A DNA stretch of 64,000 bases, from NCBI RefSeq assembly GCF_027706725.1, contig NZ_JAQFWQ010000019.1, positions 1 through 64,000 of the forward strand, written 5' to 3'. Source of the stretch: Nocardiopsis endophytica (lineage in GTDB: Bacteria > Actinomycetota > Actinomycetes > Streptosporangiales > Streptosporangiaceae). Below the pieces are notes generated by a model, which searched no databases, was not told the DNA's origin, and was given only the letters and a program-made list of their open reading frames with translations. This document shows, piece by piece, positions 52,858 through 63,095 of the stretch (position 1 is the stretch's first letter; each line of letters begins with the position of its first letter). Made by a program: the position numbers and the translations under genes.

Positions 52858-53273
52858 AGGGCCTCCCGATGAGGGGACCTGAAGAGGGGCATGGTCAGCG
52901 GCATGGTGGGCCTGGGAAGGCTCTGTGCAAGCGACATTAAGCAGAACCGACGAGGATTCCTAGGGCACCGATCTCGGTGTATCAGCTGGTCATGCGCCTA
53001 TGGCCGCTGAATTTGAGGGGGCCGCCCTAGATGTCGGGCGGTTCATGGACGGAGGTGCTCACCCTCGGACATGGGCGGACGCGTGCGCATGGGGGTGCCG
53101 CTCAAGGTGGCCGCCGCAGTGACAGCGGGGGCGCCTACCGGGCTGATCGCCGCGACGACGGGATGCGCACGCGCGGTGGAACGGGACATGAGGCCACCGA
53201 ATTTTCTTTGGTGTGTTCAGTCCCCGATGTCGCATACGGAAGCATGCTTCCCGGAGCGGGCGCACCGTCCCCG
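52858..53273. other. Gap inside the element
   Basis: About 415 bases. A plus-strand frame from 53086 (MGVPLKVAAAVTAGAPTG, then LIAATTGCA) looks a little like a lipoprotein signal, but it soon turns into unlikely sequence, so I do not call a gene. This may be decayed DNA. Confidence 0.45.
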
Positions 53274-53558
53274 CTAGATGGGCGGGGTGTCGTCCAGGTA
53301 CACGCCGTCCGCCAACTTACGCAATCGTTCCGCGAACAGGGGCGCTTGGAGCATGGACGGTCCACCGGCCCGCTTCGGAGGGTCTTCGAGGTCACGGACG
53401 AAATCGTCCAAGATCGGTTGCACGATGGTCGGAGCATGATCGGCGCCGTGGTCCAGGGCCGTGGCGATCCACAGGTTCTCCGTGCGGCGGATACGCCAGC
53501 GCTCGCCGTAGCGGCTTCGAACGAGTTCGAGCACCAGGTCTCGCTTCGCCTTGTTCAT
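53274..53558 (-). CDS. Unknown 94-residue protein of the element
   Basis: It begins MNKAKRDLVLELVRSRYGER and ends FAERLRKLADGVYLDDTPPI. The composition is ordinary and mixed, unlike the Arg/Pro-rich shadow frames, which supports a real protein. Family not recognised. Its ATG overlaps the stop of the small gene upstream (TGATG), so translation is coupled. Confidence 0.7.
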   Translation of the reverse strand: MNKAKRDLVLELVRSRYGERWRIRRTENLWIATALDHGADHAPTIVQPILDDFVRDLEDPPKRAGGPSMLQAPLFAERLRKLADGVYLDDTPPI

Positions 53559-53656
53559 CACAGCTCCTCGGCCGGTCGCGTGATGTTGCGGAGCATGCGG
53601 ATGTAGGGACGTACACGTGCTGCCTTGAAGTGCGGTGACGGGCTACGGCGCTTCAT
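53558..53656 (-). CDS. Small basic protein, 32 residues
   Basis: It encodes MKRRSPSPHFKAARVRPYIR and ends NITRPAEEL. A ribosome-binding site GGGGAG lies eight bases before ATG 53656, and the stop overlaps the next start by one base (TGATG). First gene of a two-gene operon divergent from the XRE regulator. Function unknown. Confidence 0.6.
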   Translation of the reverse strand: MKRRSPSPHFKAARVRPYIRMLRNITRPAEEL

Positions 53657-53833
53657 GCCATCAGCTCCCCGGCGCTGGAGTCCATGCCCTCGGACCGCTG
53701 GGGTGAGGGCCCTGTGGTGTGTGGTCATGACGCTGTCACTACAGGCTGGTCAATTCCATGAATCCAGGTCAGGTGCATTAAGGTCTTCTAGGTCTGTTGC
53801 AAGTTGTTGCTGTCGAGTGCTTTGCTTGTTGCC
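53657..53833. promoter_or_regulatory. Divergent control region with GTTGC repeats
   Basis: Before the XRE start, GTTGC recurs at 53796-53800, 53806-53810 and 53828-53832, within two TTGTTGC copies (53804-53810, 53826-53832). This may be the operator of the XRE protein. TAGGTC and TTAAGG are possible promoter parts, but I cannot fix a promoter. Confidence 0.35.
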
Positions 53834-54748
53834 ATGGGACCGAAGAAGTCGACGGAAAGTCCCGCATTGCGCAAGTTCGGGCGGGAACTCGCCCGCATGC
53901 GAACACTGGCCGACCTGTCCCAGGAGGCTGTAGGCAGGGCCCTGAATCTTCGCGGGGCGACGATCGGGCACTATGAGCGTGCCTTGCGGACCCCCAGCAA
54001 GGGCATCGTGGCCAAGTTGGACGAGGTCCTGGAGGCGAACGGGTCCTTGCTGGCCCTGTGGCCGGAGGTGAGCCGGGCGAACTACCCCGAGTACGCGGGG
54101 GAGGCCGTCGAGTCCGAGCCGGTCGCCACCCTCATCAGGGACTATCAGCCCCTGCTCATCCCCGGGCTTCTGCAAACGGAGCCGTACGCGCGAGCCACCT
54201 TGCGGGCTGGGAACGCCCTGGCCACCGAGGACGAGATCACGAGGCTCGTGAACGCGCGCATGGAGCGCCAGCGCGTGATCACCGAGTCGGATTCGCCGGT
54301 AATGTGGGTGATCCTCGATGAGGGAGCCGTCAGACGTCGAAGCGATGACCCCGGTGTGATGTACGGCCAGCTCGGACATCTCATCGAGCTTGTCCTGAGC
54401 AAGCGGGTGCGCATCCAGATCGTCCCCGCCGACACCACCCTCGATGATCACCCCGGGCTGTCCGGGCCCTTCACCTTGATGTCCTTCCGGGACAAGCCTG
54501 ATGTGGCCTATGTCGAGGGCGTCGGGACCGGCGGCACGATCGTCGAGGCGGAGGCGGTCGAAGCCGTCTCCCTCATTTTCGGTGGTCTGCAAAGTGCGGC
54601 GCTGTCACCGACAGGGACGGCAGCCTTCCTGGAGAGACTCAGAGGAGAGTTCGATGGAACTCGACTGGCACACGTCCAGCTACACGAACCAGCAGGGCGG
54701 GACCTGCGTCGAGGTGGCGGAGACCCCTCAGGAGGTCCTCGTCCGTGA
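53834..54748 (+). CDS. XRE-family regulator with DUF5753-type domain
   Basis: A 304-residue regulator. The helix-turn-helix covers residues 12-65 (FGRELARMRTLADLSQEAVG; TIGHYERALRTPS). The ligand-binding-like domain follows (LIRDYQPLLIPGLLQTEPYA; VMWVILDEGAVRRR; RVRIQIVPADTTLDDHPGLS). Paired with a DUF397 gene as in hundreds of actinomycete loci such as BldB/Scr systems. Odd: its frame runs 95 bases into the DUF397 gene, ending in RRGGGDPSGGPRP; in most pairs the first gene ends at the second start, so the stop may have been lost here. Confidence 0.88.
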   Translation: MGPKKSTESPALRKFGRELARMRTLADLSQEAVGRALNLRGATIGHYERALRTPSKGIVAKLDEVLEANGSLLALWPEVSRANYPEYAGEAVESEPVATLIRDYQPLLIPGLLQTEPYARATLRAGNALATEDEITRLVNARMERQRVITESDSPVMWVILDEGAVRRRSDDPGVMYGQLGHLIELVLSKRVRIQIVPADTTLDDHPGLSGPFTLMSFRDKPDVAYVEGVGTGGTIVEAEAVEAVSLIFGGLQSAALSPTGTAAFLERLRGEFDGTRLAHVQLHEPAGRDLRRGGGDPSGGPRP

Positions 54749-54836
54749 CACCGAGAACCGTGCCCTGGGACACCTCTGGTTCGACCATGGCGGATGGACG
54801 ACGTTCCTCGCCGACCTGAAGAAGGGCACCTTCTAG
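54654..54836 (+). CDS. DUF397 protein
   Basis: A 60-residue protein starting MELDWHTSSYTNQQGGTCVE, the typical DUF397 pattern (WxxSSYSxxxGGxCVEVA), and containing VLVRDTENRALGHLWFD. ATG 54654 follows GAGGAGAG. DUF397 proteins work with the preceding XRE protein in development or toxin-antitoxin-like control. Confidence 0.9.
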   Translation: MELDWHTSSYTNQQGGTCVEVAETPQEVLVRDTENRALGHLWFDHGGWTTFLADLKKGTF

Positions 54837-54861
54837 AGCGAGCGCCGGGAGGGGAACCGGG

Positions 54862-55419
54862 GTGCCGATCGAAGCCGAGTTGAAGGCCCGCGTCCGCGAT
54901 GTCGAGGGGGTCCGGCGACGCCTCCGGGCTCTGGCCGCCGCACGCATCGAGGTCTACCGGGACACCTACTACGACGGGCCGGACCGCAGGCTCACCTCCG
55001 AAGGCCGGGAGCTGCGGGTGCGGAGCATCGAGCGGGGCGGTGAGCAAACGGTCTTGCTCACCTACAAGGAACCCGCCGTCGACACCGAGAGCGGTTCCAA
55101 ACCCGAGCACGAGACCCGGGCGGACTCGGCGGAGGCCCTGGACGCCATGCTCACCGGGCTCGGCTTCGAGCCCCTCGTGGCCTTCGAGAAGCACTGCGCG
55201 AACCACGCGTTCACCGCCGACGGCCGGGAGTGCCTCGCCACGCTGGTCACCGTCCCGGAGCTGGACGGCACCTTCATCGAGGTGGAGACCATCGTGTCGG
55301 ATGAGGACCTGGACGCCGGGCTGGGCACGGTTCGGCGCGTCCTCATGGAACTCGGAATCGAGGAAGGCGACCTGACGACGGAGCAGTACACCGATGCCGT
55401 GATGGAGCGGAGGCGGTGA
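54862..55419 (+). CDS. cyaB: CYTH-domain protein (class IV adenylate cyclase-like)
   Basis: A 185-residue triphosphate-tunnel enzyme. The EAELKAR start (ExExK type) binds metal, and the barrel strands carry ELRVRSIERGG, VLLTYKEP and FIEVETIVSDE. CyaB-type members make cAMP or hydrolyse triphosphates such as thiamin triphosphate or polyphosphate. A gene of this kind as cargo of an integrative element is uncommon. GTG 54862 follows GGAGGGGA. The 130 bases after it before attR hold no gene. Confidence 0.85.
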   Translation: MPIEAELKARVRDVEGVRRRLRALAAARIEVYRDTYYDGPDRRLTSEGRELRVRSIERGGEQTVLLTYKEPAVDTESGSKPEHETRADSAEALDAMLTGLGFEPLVAFEKHCANHAFTADGRECLATLVTVPELDGTFIEVETIVSDEDLDAGLGTVRRVLMELGIEEGDLTTEQYTDAVMERRR

Positions 55420-55548
55420 GGCGGCCGTTTCCCCGAAGGGCATTGCTCGCGAAGGTGGCACGGCGTAGTTTGAACAGCAGTCGCCAACCCGCTTCCCGCA
55501 GGTGGCGGACGTGCGTTTTCCCTGGTGACCACAGCGTTCAGAGCCTTA

Positions 55549-55596
55549 CGCCTTGTAAGCGATAGGTTAGGGGTTCGATTCCCCTCGCCGGCTCTT
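55549..55596 (+). repeat. attR, 48-bp direct repeat
   Basis: An identical copy of 51410-51457 (3' half of tRNA-Thr), followed by TTTTGCGG. The bases before it (CAGAGCCTTA) do not match the tRNA, so only the left copy is a working tRNA. Confidence 0.92.
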
Positions 55597-55635
55597 TTTT
55601 GCGGCAGATGCCCAGGTGAGGCAGCAACAGCGAAA

Positions 55636-55662
55636 GGCCGCCCGAGTTCTCTCCGGGCGGCC
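55636..55662. terminator. Hairpin after attR
   Basis: GGCCGCCCG and CGGGCGGCC pair perfectly around a 9-base loop. Before integration this would have been the terminator just behind tRNA-Thr. Two CGGTACACAT copies follow (55662-55683). Confidence 0.75.
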
Positions 55663-55874
55663 GGTACACATTCGGTACACATGTGACCGCGACGGGAGCA
55701 GCGGCTCCCCCGCTCCAGCGTGCCCGCCGTCCGGCGGGCCTTCGGGATCTGGGGCTGAGAGCGGCGACGAGGCGGATCGGCGGCCCGAGTTCCAGCGTTG
55801 TCGGGTGCGGCGCGTGTGCGTGGGCACCGTGATGAGCACCGACGGCGATAGCAGAGCGCTTCCCCGGCCCCCTC

Positions 55875-55942
55875 CTCGTTGATCTCGGGAAAAACGACGC
55901 TACCGGGCCGGTTTTAGCGTCCTTTTCCCCGAGATCAACGAG
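55875..55942. repeat. Palindromic repeat family B1
   Basis: It runs from CTCGTTGATCTCGGGAAAAA to TTTTCCCCGAGATCAACGAG; next to a B2 copy 26 bases away. Confidence 0.85.
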
Positions 55943-55968
55943 GGAACGGCGGTGCGGGGGCGCGCCGG

Positions 55969-56034
55969 TGTTGATCTCGGGGAAGCCGGGCTTATCGTGT
56001 CCGGTTTAACCCCGAGTTCCCCGAGATCAACGAG
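55969..56034. repeat. Palindromic repeat family B2
   Basis: It runs from TGTTGATCTCGGGGAAGC to TTCCCCGAGATCAACGAGG. With the B1 copy it forms a tandem B1-B2 pair before the methyltransferase gene end. Confidence 0.85.
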
Positions 56035-56159
56035 GAGGGGCCGTCCGGGCGGCGCATACCGGGCATAGCGGGCAGCGGGAGAGGGGGGTGACCGTGCGCG
56101 CGTCCGGTGGTCTGCGGTGTCGCCCGGGCCTCGGTGCCCGCCGGGCGGATGGTCGTCGG

Positions 56160-57077
56160 TCATTCCTTCAGGTGGGCTACGACCAGTGCCACTGATGTCG
56201 GGGGCGTCGGGATCTCCATTGCGGTGAACCCCGCTTCCTCCAAACGCGTCGCCACCTCTCCGGGCGGCCACGGGGTGACGCCGCGCAGGGCCGTCCTCCA
56301 GGCGATCATTCCGTCGCGGACGTTCCCGGGGGCCCCGCGCAGGGCCGTCGCCGTCAGCAACCGTCCTCCCGGGCGCAACGCCCTCGCCACGCGGGGCAAG
56401 GCCGCGGCCGCCGCCTCCGGGGACAGCACCGACAGGGGCAGCCACACCAGGTCGTACCGGTTCTCCTCGGCCAGGTCGGCCACGTCCCCCAGGCGGACGT
56501 CGACCCGGTCGGCCGCCCCGCGCCCCTCGAGGTGCCGCTCGGCCAGGCGCACCATCCTCGGGTCGGTGTCCAGGCCCACCGCGCGCCCGCGCGGGAAGCG
56601 CTCGGCCAGGGCCGCCGCCACACCCCCCACGCCCGCTCCCACGTCCAGGAACCGCGGCCCCGGGTGCTCCGCGAGGGCCCCGAGGCCGGGGTCGTGCCGG
56701 GCCGCCAGGTCGAGCAGCCGGACCACCCGCCCGCCCGACGCCCTCCCCTCGGCGAGGAGGACCTCATCGCCGTCCTCGACCTGCTCGGGCACCCCCTCGG
56801 CGGCGTCGGCGGCCAGCCGCAGCATCCGCGCGAGGCGACCGGGCACGGCCCCGGCGTCGTTCCGCGCCCGCAGCGCCTCGCGGTGCTCCGGGAGCAGCCG
56901 CCAGCCCCGGTCGGACCGCTCGGCGAACCCGGCGGCGCCCAGCAGCGCTCCGTGCTCCTCGCCCAACCGCCCGCCGGACGCCTCCGCGGAGATCGCGGCG
57001 GCCAGCGCCGCGAGCGTCCACGCGTCGCCCACCAGGGCCTCGATGCGGGTGAACAGGTCGGACGGGGAGGTCGTCAT
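56160..57077 (-). CDS. SAM-dependent methyltransferase of the putative RiPP locus
   Basis: A 305-residue class I methyltransferase. An N-terminal helical part (1-130: LFTRIEALVGDAWTLAALAA, EEHGALLGAAGFAERSDRGW) resembles the dimerisation/winged-helix part of small-molecule O-methyltransferases. The SAM domain has motif I RFLDVGAGVGGVAAALAERF (about 144-163), the acidic residue VGLDTDPRM, and motif III-like ALRPGGRLLTATAL. The substrate is unknown. It is divergent from the peptide-YcaO pair and shares their control region, so it may modify the same product. GGGAGG-type spacing precedes ATG 57077. Confidence 0.8.
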   Translation of the reverse strand: MTTSPSDLFTRIEALVGDAWTLAALAAAISAEASGGRLGEEHGALLGAAGFAERSDRGWRLLPEHREALRARNDAGAVPGRLARMLRLAADAAEGVPEQVEDGDEVLLAEGRASGGRVVRLLDLAARHDPGLGALAEHPGPRFLDVGAGVGGVAAALAERFPRGRAVGLDTDPRMVRLAERHLEGRGAADRVDVRLGDVADLAEENRYDLVWLPLSVLSPEAAAAALPRVARALRPGGRLLTATALRGAPGNVRDGMIAWRTALRGVTPWPPGEVATRLEEAGFTAMEIPTPPTSVALVVAHLKE

Positions 57078-57248
57078 GGCGAGAGTCTGCCAGGCGGGGC
57101 GCCGGGCGGGGAGCGGCCCCATGGGCGAACGTCCGTTACGGAGCGAAGTTCCCGAATCGGGACCGGTGACACATCGGCGCCCATGCGGTACAAAAGCACG
57201 CGTGTGGCGCACGCCATACGCCCATCGCCTCGAACCGAGGAGGTTCCC
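57078..57248. promoter_or_regulatory. Divergent promoter region of the putative RiPP locus
   Basis: On the plus strand GTGACA (about 57167-57172) and TACAAA (about 57187) are spaced like -35 and -10 boxes. Just before the peptide ATG is a near-ideal ribosome-binding site, GAGGAGG, six bases from the start. Confidence 0.4.
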
Positions 57249-57359
57249 ATGGCCTGTGCGGGATACGACATCACGGTCTCTGTCGACCACGTCGAGGACA
57301 TCGAGCTCCAGGTCCAGGAGCTGGACGAGGCGGCCGACATGGAGACCGTTGAGGTCTGA
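57249..57359 (+). CDS. Candidate RiPP precursor peptide
   Basis: A 36-residue peptide: N-terminal MACAGYDITVSVDH, then the acidic, hydrophobic-patterned DIELQVQELDEAADMETVEV. The acidic stretch with L-x-x-L-x spacing resembles the leader/recognition segments of YcaO substrates, but here it lies at the C-terminus. The modifiable residues (Cys3, Thr9, Ser11) lie near the N-terminus, so a follower-type layout, as in bottromycin, is one reading. The other is that the acidic part is a leader whose core is missing. GAGGAGG precedes the ATG, and the YcaO frame starts 11 bases after its stop. Confidence 0.65.
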   Translation: MACAGYDITVSVDHVEDIELQVQELDEAADMETVEV

Positions 57360-59825
<2,466 letters not shown>

Positions 59826-59925
59826 AACGGGTCCCGGGCCCGTGGCCTGGGGCGTTCCGCCGCCCCGGGCCCCGCCCCGCACGGCGGAACGGCGCGGGGC
59901 GGGCCCGGGATGATTGACTGGAATC

Positions 59926-60489
59926 GTGGAATTCGCCGCGTCTGACTCAGAGCACCGCGAAGAGCACCGCGAACCGGGGCCCGGCGCCGAGGGGCCCACA
60001 CGCGAGGCGTTCGCCCCGCCCGAGGGGACCGAGTGGACCCGCGTCGGCGGACGGCTCGACGCCTACCGCCGGGCCGTCGCCGCCGCCGTCGCCCTGCCGT
60101 GCGCGGTCGTCGGCGCGGTGCTCGCCTGGCTGTGGCTCGGCCCGCAGGCGGCCGCGGTGCCCGTGGCGGCGGTGGCCGCCGCCTTCGCCGCGGCCTGGTT
60201 CACCGCCGGGCCGGCCCGCCGCTCGTGGGGCTACGCCGAGGGCCCAACCGACCTGTACCTGACCTACGGCACCGCGGTCCGCCAGCTCGTCGTCGTCCCC
60301 TACGGGCGGATGCAGGTGGTGGACGTGACCGCCGACCTGCTGGAGCAGGCCCTGGGGATCGCCACGGTGCGCGTGCGCACGGCCGCCACGACCGCCGACA
60401 CCCGCATCCCCGGGCTGCCCCTGGACGACGCGGTGGTGCTGCGCGACCGGCTGGCCGCGCGGAGCGAGACCTTCTCGACGGGACTGTGA
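59926..60489 (+). CDS. Bacterial PH-domain membrane protein (YdbS-like)
   Basis: A protein of about 187 residues. Two membrane helices (AVAAAVALPCAVVGAVLAWL; VPVAAVAAAFAAAWF) are followed by a bPH2 domain (LTYGTAVRQLVVVPYGRMQV, then VDVTADLLEQALGIATV). Partner of the next gene, which starts three bases after its stop; pairs of this kind (YdbS-YdbT) are common in Gram-positive bacteria and of unclear role. The start GTG 59926 is uncertain. Confidence 0.8.
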   Translation: MEFAASDSEHREEHREPGPGAEGPTREAFAPPEGTEWTRVGGRLDAYRRAVAAAVALPCAVVGAVLAWLWLGPQAAAVPVAAVAAAFAAAWFTAGPARRSWGYAEGPTDLYLTYGTAVRQLVVVPYGRMQVVDVTADLLEQALGIATVRVRTAATTADTRIPGLPLDDAVVLRDRLAARSETFSTGL

Positions 60490-60492
60490 CGC

Positions 60493-62184
60493 GTGAGCGA
60501 CGCCGAAGCCCAAGAGGACGCCCGGACCCCGCCGCGCCCGGAGGCACCGGAGCCGCCGCCGCTGCGCGAGGTCACCGGCCCCACCGACACCAACGCGGTC
60601 GAGCAGGTGGCACCGCCGCCGGTCGACCCCGCGCGGCTGCGCGGGGCCGGCGTGGCGGCGCCCACGCCGCTGTGGGCGCCGCACGCCTCCGCACCGCCGC
60701 CCGGCCCACCGCCGCCTCCGCCACCGGGGCCCCCGCCGGGCCCACCGCCCCCGCCGGGCCCACCGGGCCCACCGCCCCGCGGCCCCGGCCAGGCGCCGTT
60801 CGGCGGCGGCAACGTCCGCTTCCTGCCGCCGGGGGCGCCCGGCGGACCGGGGGGACCGGCGGGGCCGCCCCCGCCGCCGCCCGGCCCACCGCCCCGGCCC
60901 GGCGACGAGGTCGTGCGCGGCCCGCAGCGCCCGCACTGGGGCACCGCCGCCTTCCGCACCGCCGTGGCCACCGTGGTCTTCCTGGCCGTGCTGGGGCCGG
61001 TGCTGGCCTCCTTCGGCATGGCCTGGGTCGCCCTGATGACCCTGGCCGTGGCCTGCGGTTCCGCCGCCCACGCGATGGCGTCCTGGTGGAACAGCGGGTT
61101 CGAGCTGCGCGGCGACCACCTGGTCGTGCACGAGGGCCTGCTGCGGCGGATGTCCCGCGAGGTGCCGCTGAGCCGCCTGCAGGCGGTGGACGTGGTGCGG
61201 CCGATCCTGGCCCAGGTGTTCGGCCTGGCCGAGCTGCGGGTGGAGCTGGCCGGGGGCGACACCGGCGAGGTGCGGCTGCGCTACCTGTCCCGCCCGCGCG
61301 CGGAGCGGCTGCGCGCCGCCCTGCTCGCGCACGCCGCCGGCCTGGCCGGCAGCGCCCCCGAGGCGCCCGAGCGGCCGCTGTACAAGCTCCCGTTCCCGCT
61401 GCTGCTGGGGGCCCTGGCCTTCCGGCTGCCGGTGCTGCTGGCCTTCCTTGCGTTCATGGTGCTCATGGTCGCCGGGTTCGCCTTCGCCGAGCCGGGCGTG
61501 CTGGGCGGGGCGGTGCCGCTGATGCTCGGCCTGATGCGGGGCTTCCTGGGCCCGCTCATCCGGTACACGGACTTCTACTCCTCGCTCTCCCCGGACGGGC
61601 TGCGGCTGCGGTACGGGGCGTTCCAGGCGCGGATGCAGACGGTGCCGCCCGGCCGGGTGCAGGCGGTGCGCGTGGTCGAGCCGGTGCTGTGGCGGTCGCT
61701 GGGCGTGGTCCGCGTCGAGGCGAACGTGGCCGGGTACGTGGGCGAGCGCCAGATGGACTCCTCGACGCTGCTCCCGGTGGCGCCGCGGAACCTGGCGTTC
61801 GCGCTGATCGACGAGGTGTTCCCGGGGGCGCGGTCGGCAGGGGTGCCGCTCGACCCGGTGCACGAGGGCCGTCCCGGCGGCCCCGCGCTCGGCGTCGACG
61901 ACCGCCTGTTCGTCACCCGGCGCGGCGTGCTGTGCAAGGTCACCGAGTTCGTCCCGCACGCCCGGATGCAGAGCGTGCGGATGGCGGTCGGCCCGCTGGC
62001 CCGGCGCCGGGGGCGGGCCACGGTCGCCGTGGACACCCCGCCGGGGCCGGTGCGGGCGTGGGCGGCGGTGCGCGGCGCGGCGGAGGCCCGCCGCACGGTG
62101 GACGCCCTGGCCCGGCGCGGCCACGAGGCCCGGTCCCGCACGGGCGGCCCCGAGCGGTGGGCGACCCGCAGCGACCCGTCCTGA
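60493..62184 (+). CDS. Bacterial PH-domain membrane protein (YdbT-like)
   Basis: A 563-residue protein. Residues 65-140 form a Pro/Gly-rich tract. Two hydrophobic regions and bPH2 domains follow, the first near 195-285 (LRGDHLVVHEGLLRRMSREV) and another near 370-445 (YGAFQARMQTVPPGRVQAV), with a third partial repeat near 470-520 (RRGVLCKVTEFVPHARMQSV). Probably forms a complex with the YdbS-like protein. Function unknown; in Bacillus the pair protects against certain bacteriocins. Confidence 0.8.
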   Translation: MSDAEAQEDARTPPRPEAPEPPPLREVTGPTDTNAVEQVAPPPVDPARLRGAGVAAPTPLWAPHASAPPPGPPPPPPPGPPPGPPPPPGPPGPPPRGPGQAPFGGGNVRFLPPGAPGGPGGPAGPPPPPPGPPPRPGDEVVRGPQRPHWGTAAFRTAVATVVFLAVLGPVLASFGMAWVALMTLAVACGSAAHAMASWWNSGFELRGDHLVVHEGLLRRMSREVPLSRLQAVDVVRPILAQVFGLAELRVELAGGDTGEVRLRYLSRPRAERLRAALLAHAAGLAGSAPEAPERPLYKLPFPLLLGALAFRLPVLLAFLAFMVLMVAGFAFAEPGVLGGAVPLMLGLMRGFLGPLIRYTDFYSSLSPDGLRLRYGAFQARMQTVPPGRVQAVRVVEPVLWRSLGVVRVEANVAGYVGERQMDSSTLLPVAPRNLAFALIDEVFPGARSAGVPLDPVHEGRPGGPALGVDDRLFVTRRGVLCKVTEFVPHARMQSVRMAVGPLARRRGRATVAVDTPPGPVRAWAAVRGAAEARRTVDALARRGHEARSRTGGPERWATRSDPS

Positions 62185-62649
62185 CCCGGGGCCGCGGCCG
62201 ACCGTGATCCGTGCGTCGCCCCGGCCGCGAACAGCCCGACGGGGCGTCCCCGCGGCGACCGCGCCACGGGTTCGGAGCGCCTTACCTCCGTTCCGTTCGT
62301 ACCGGTGCGTTCGGGACCGCTGACTGGGGGCGGAAAGCACCGGAAACGTCCGGTCCGGAACCGGGTCGGAACTCTTCGCGCCGAAACGCCCCGGTAGGTG
62401 GGCGCGAAACCGCCCCGAACCGGTGTGCCCTGGATCACAGAAACCCGGGGCGGCGCCGGGGAAAGTCCGGAAAAGTCGTCTCACAATGTGTCCCCGGTCG
62501 GGTGCCCACCGTGATCAATGCAGGTCGACAGGTATGAACGGCGCCGGGGGCGTGGGTAGATGGTGCTCGAGCCTGCGCGGGACTCGACCGAAGTACCGAC
62601 CCTCTCGCCGGCCGGAGACCCCCCGTCCGGCACGCAAAGGAGACAGCCA
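62185..62649. other. Gap before the chaplin-like gene
   Basis: About 465 bases. No supported gene. AAAGGAG (62637-62643) close to the end is the ribosome-binding site of the next gene; long upstream regions are normal for chaplins, but I cannot place the promoter. Confidence 0.5.
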
Positions 62650-62892
62650 GTGCTGAAGAAGACCATCGCCACCGGTGCCGTCGCCGCCGCCTCCGCCGCC
62701 GTCCTGGCCGCCGGTGCGCCCGCCTTCGCCGACGTGAACAGCGGCTCGTCCGGCAACGGCTCGGTCGTCAGCGGCAACGTCGCCCACATCGACAGCAGCG
62801 TCGGCGCCAACGGCTGCGGCAACGCCACCGCGATCCTCGGCCAGGCCAACGGCAACTGCTGGAACTCCGGGGTCATGGTCATCGACGGGTGA
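62650..62892 (+). CDS. Short chaplin-like secreted peptide
   Basis: An 80-residue protein: signal peptide KKTIATGAVAAASAAVLAA ending APAFA, then a mature part of about 52 residues with GNGSVVSGNVAHIDSSVGAN and two cysteines in NGCGNATAILGQANGNCWNS. This fits the chaplin pattern (SGNxxxxPxxxPVNxCGN...GNxC) in a diverged form. Chaplins coat aerial hyphae and spores with amyloid-like films. GTG start after AAAGGAG. Confidence 0.75.
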   Translation: MLKKTIATGAVAAASAAVLAAGAPAFADVNSGSSGNGSVVSGNVAHIDSSVGANGCGNATAILGQANGNCWNSGVMVIDG

Positions 62893-63095
62893 CCCCGCGC
62901 CCGCCCCCGGAGGGCGGGCCACAAGACCCCCTCCCCGCGGTGGCGCCCCGCGGGGCGGAACCGGCGCCGGGCCGCTGCGGCCCCGTGTGCTGGGCCGCCC
63001 GCCCGCCCCGCCCGTACGGCGTAGTAAGCTTGGCCGACAGCGTCCGGTACCCGTCAGGGACCGGAACCGAGCAGGCCACCGTTGTGAGGACCGAC

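Larger units (their letters stand above)
51410..55596. mobile_element. Small integrative element in tRNA-Thr
   Basis: About 4.2 kb bounded by the 48-bp repeats. It carries a tyrosine integrase next to attL, a 97-residue unknown protein, two coupled small unknown proteins, an XRE/DUF397 pair and a CYTH protein. No replication, transfer or capsid gene is present and no clear excisionase, so it is either a minimal integrative element or the remnant of a larger actinomycete element. Its base composition is somewhat less GC-rich in places (53.2-53.8 kb). Confidence 0.88.

Noticed and set aside
53086-53277. Possible small lipoprotein within the integrative element
   Set aside because: A signal-like start with GCA, but a short, unlikely mature part and no clear ribosome-binding site.
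55662-55683. CGGTACACAT direct repeat after the hairpin
   Set aside because: Two short copies only; may be an integrase arm site, but there is no matching copy at the left end to support this.
55567-55839. Minus-strand 90-codon frame over attR
   Set aside because: It reads through the att repeat and terminator hairpin; composition typical of shadow frames.
59926-62184. PH-domain pair as part of the RiPP locus (immunity)
   Set aside because: YdbS/YdbT-like pairs are widespread housekeeping neighbours; a link to the RiPP genes cannot be supported from sequence alone.
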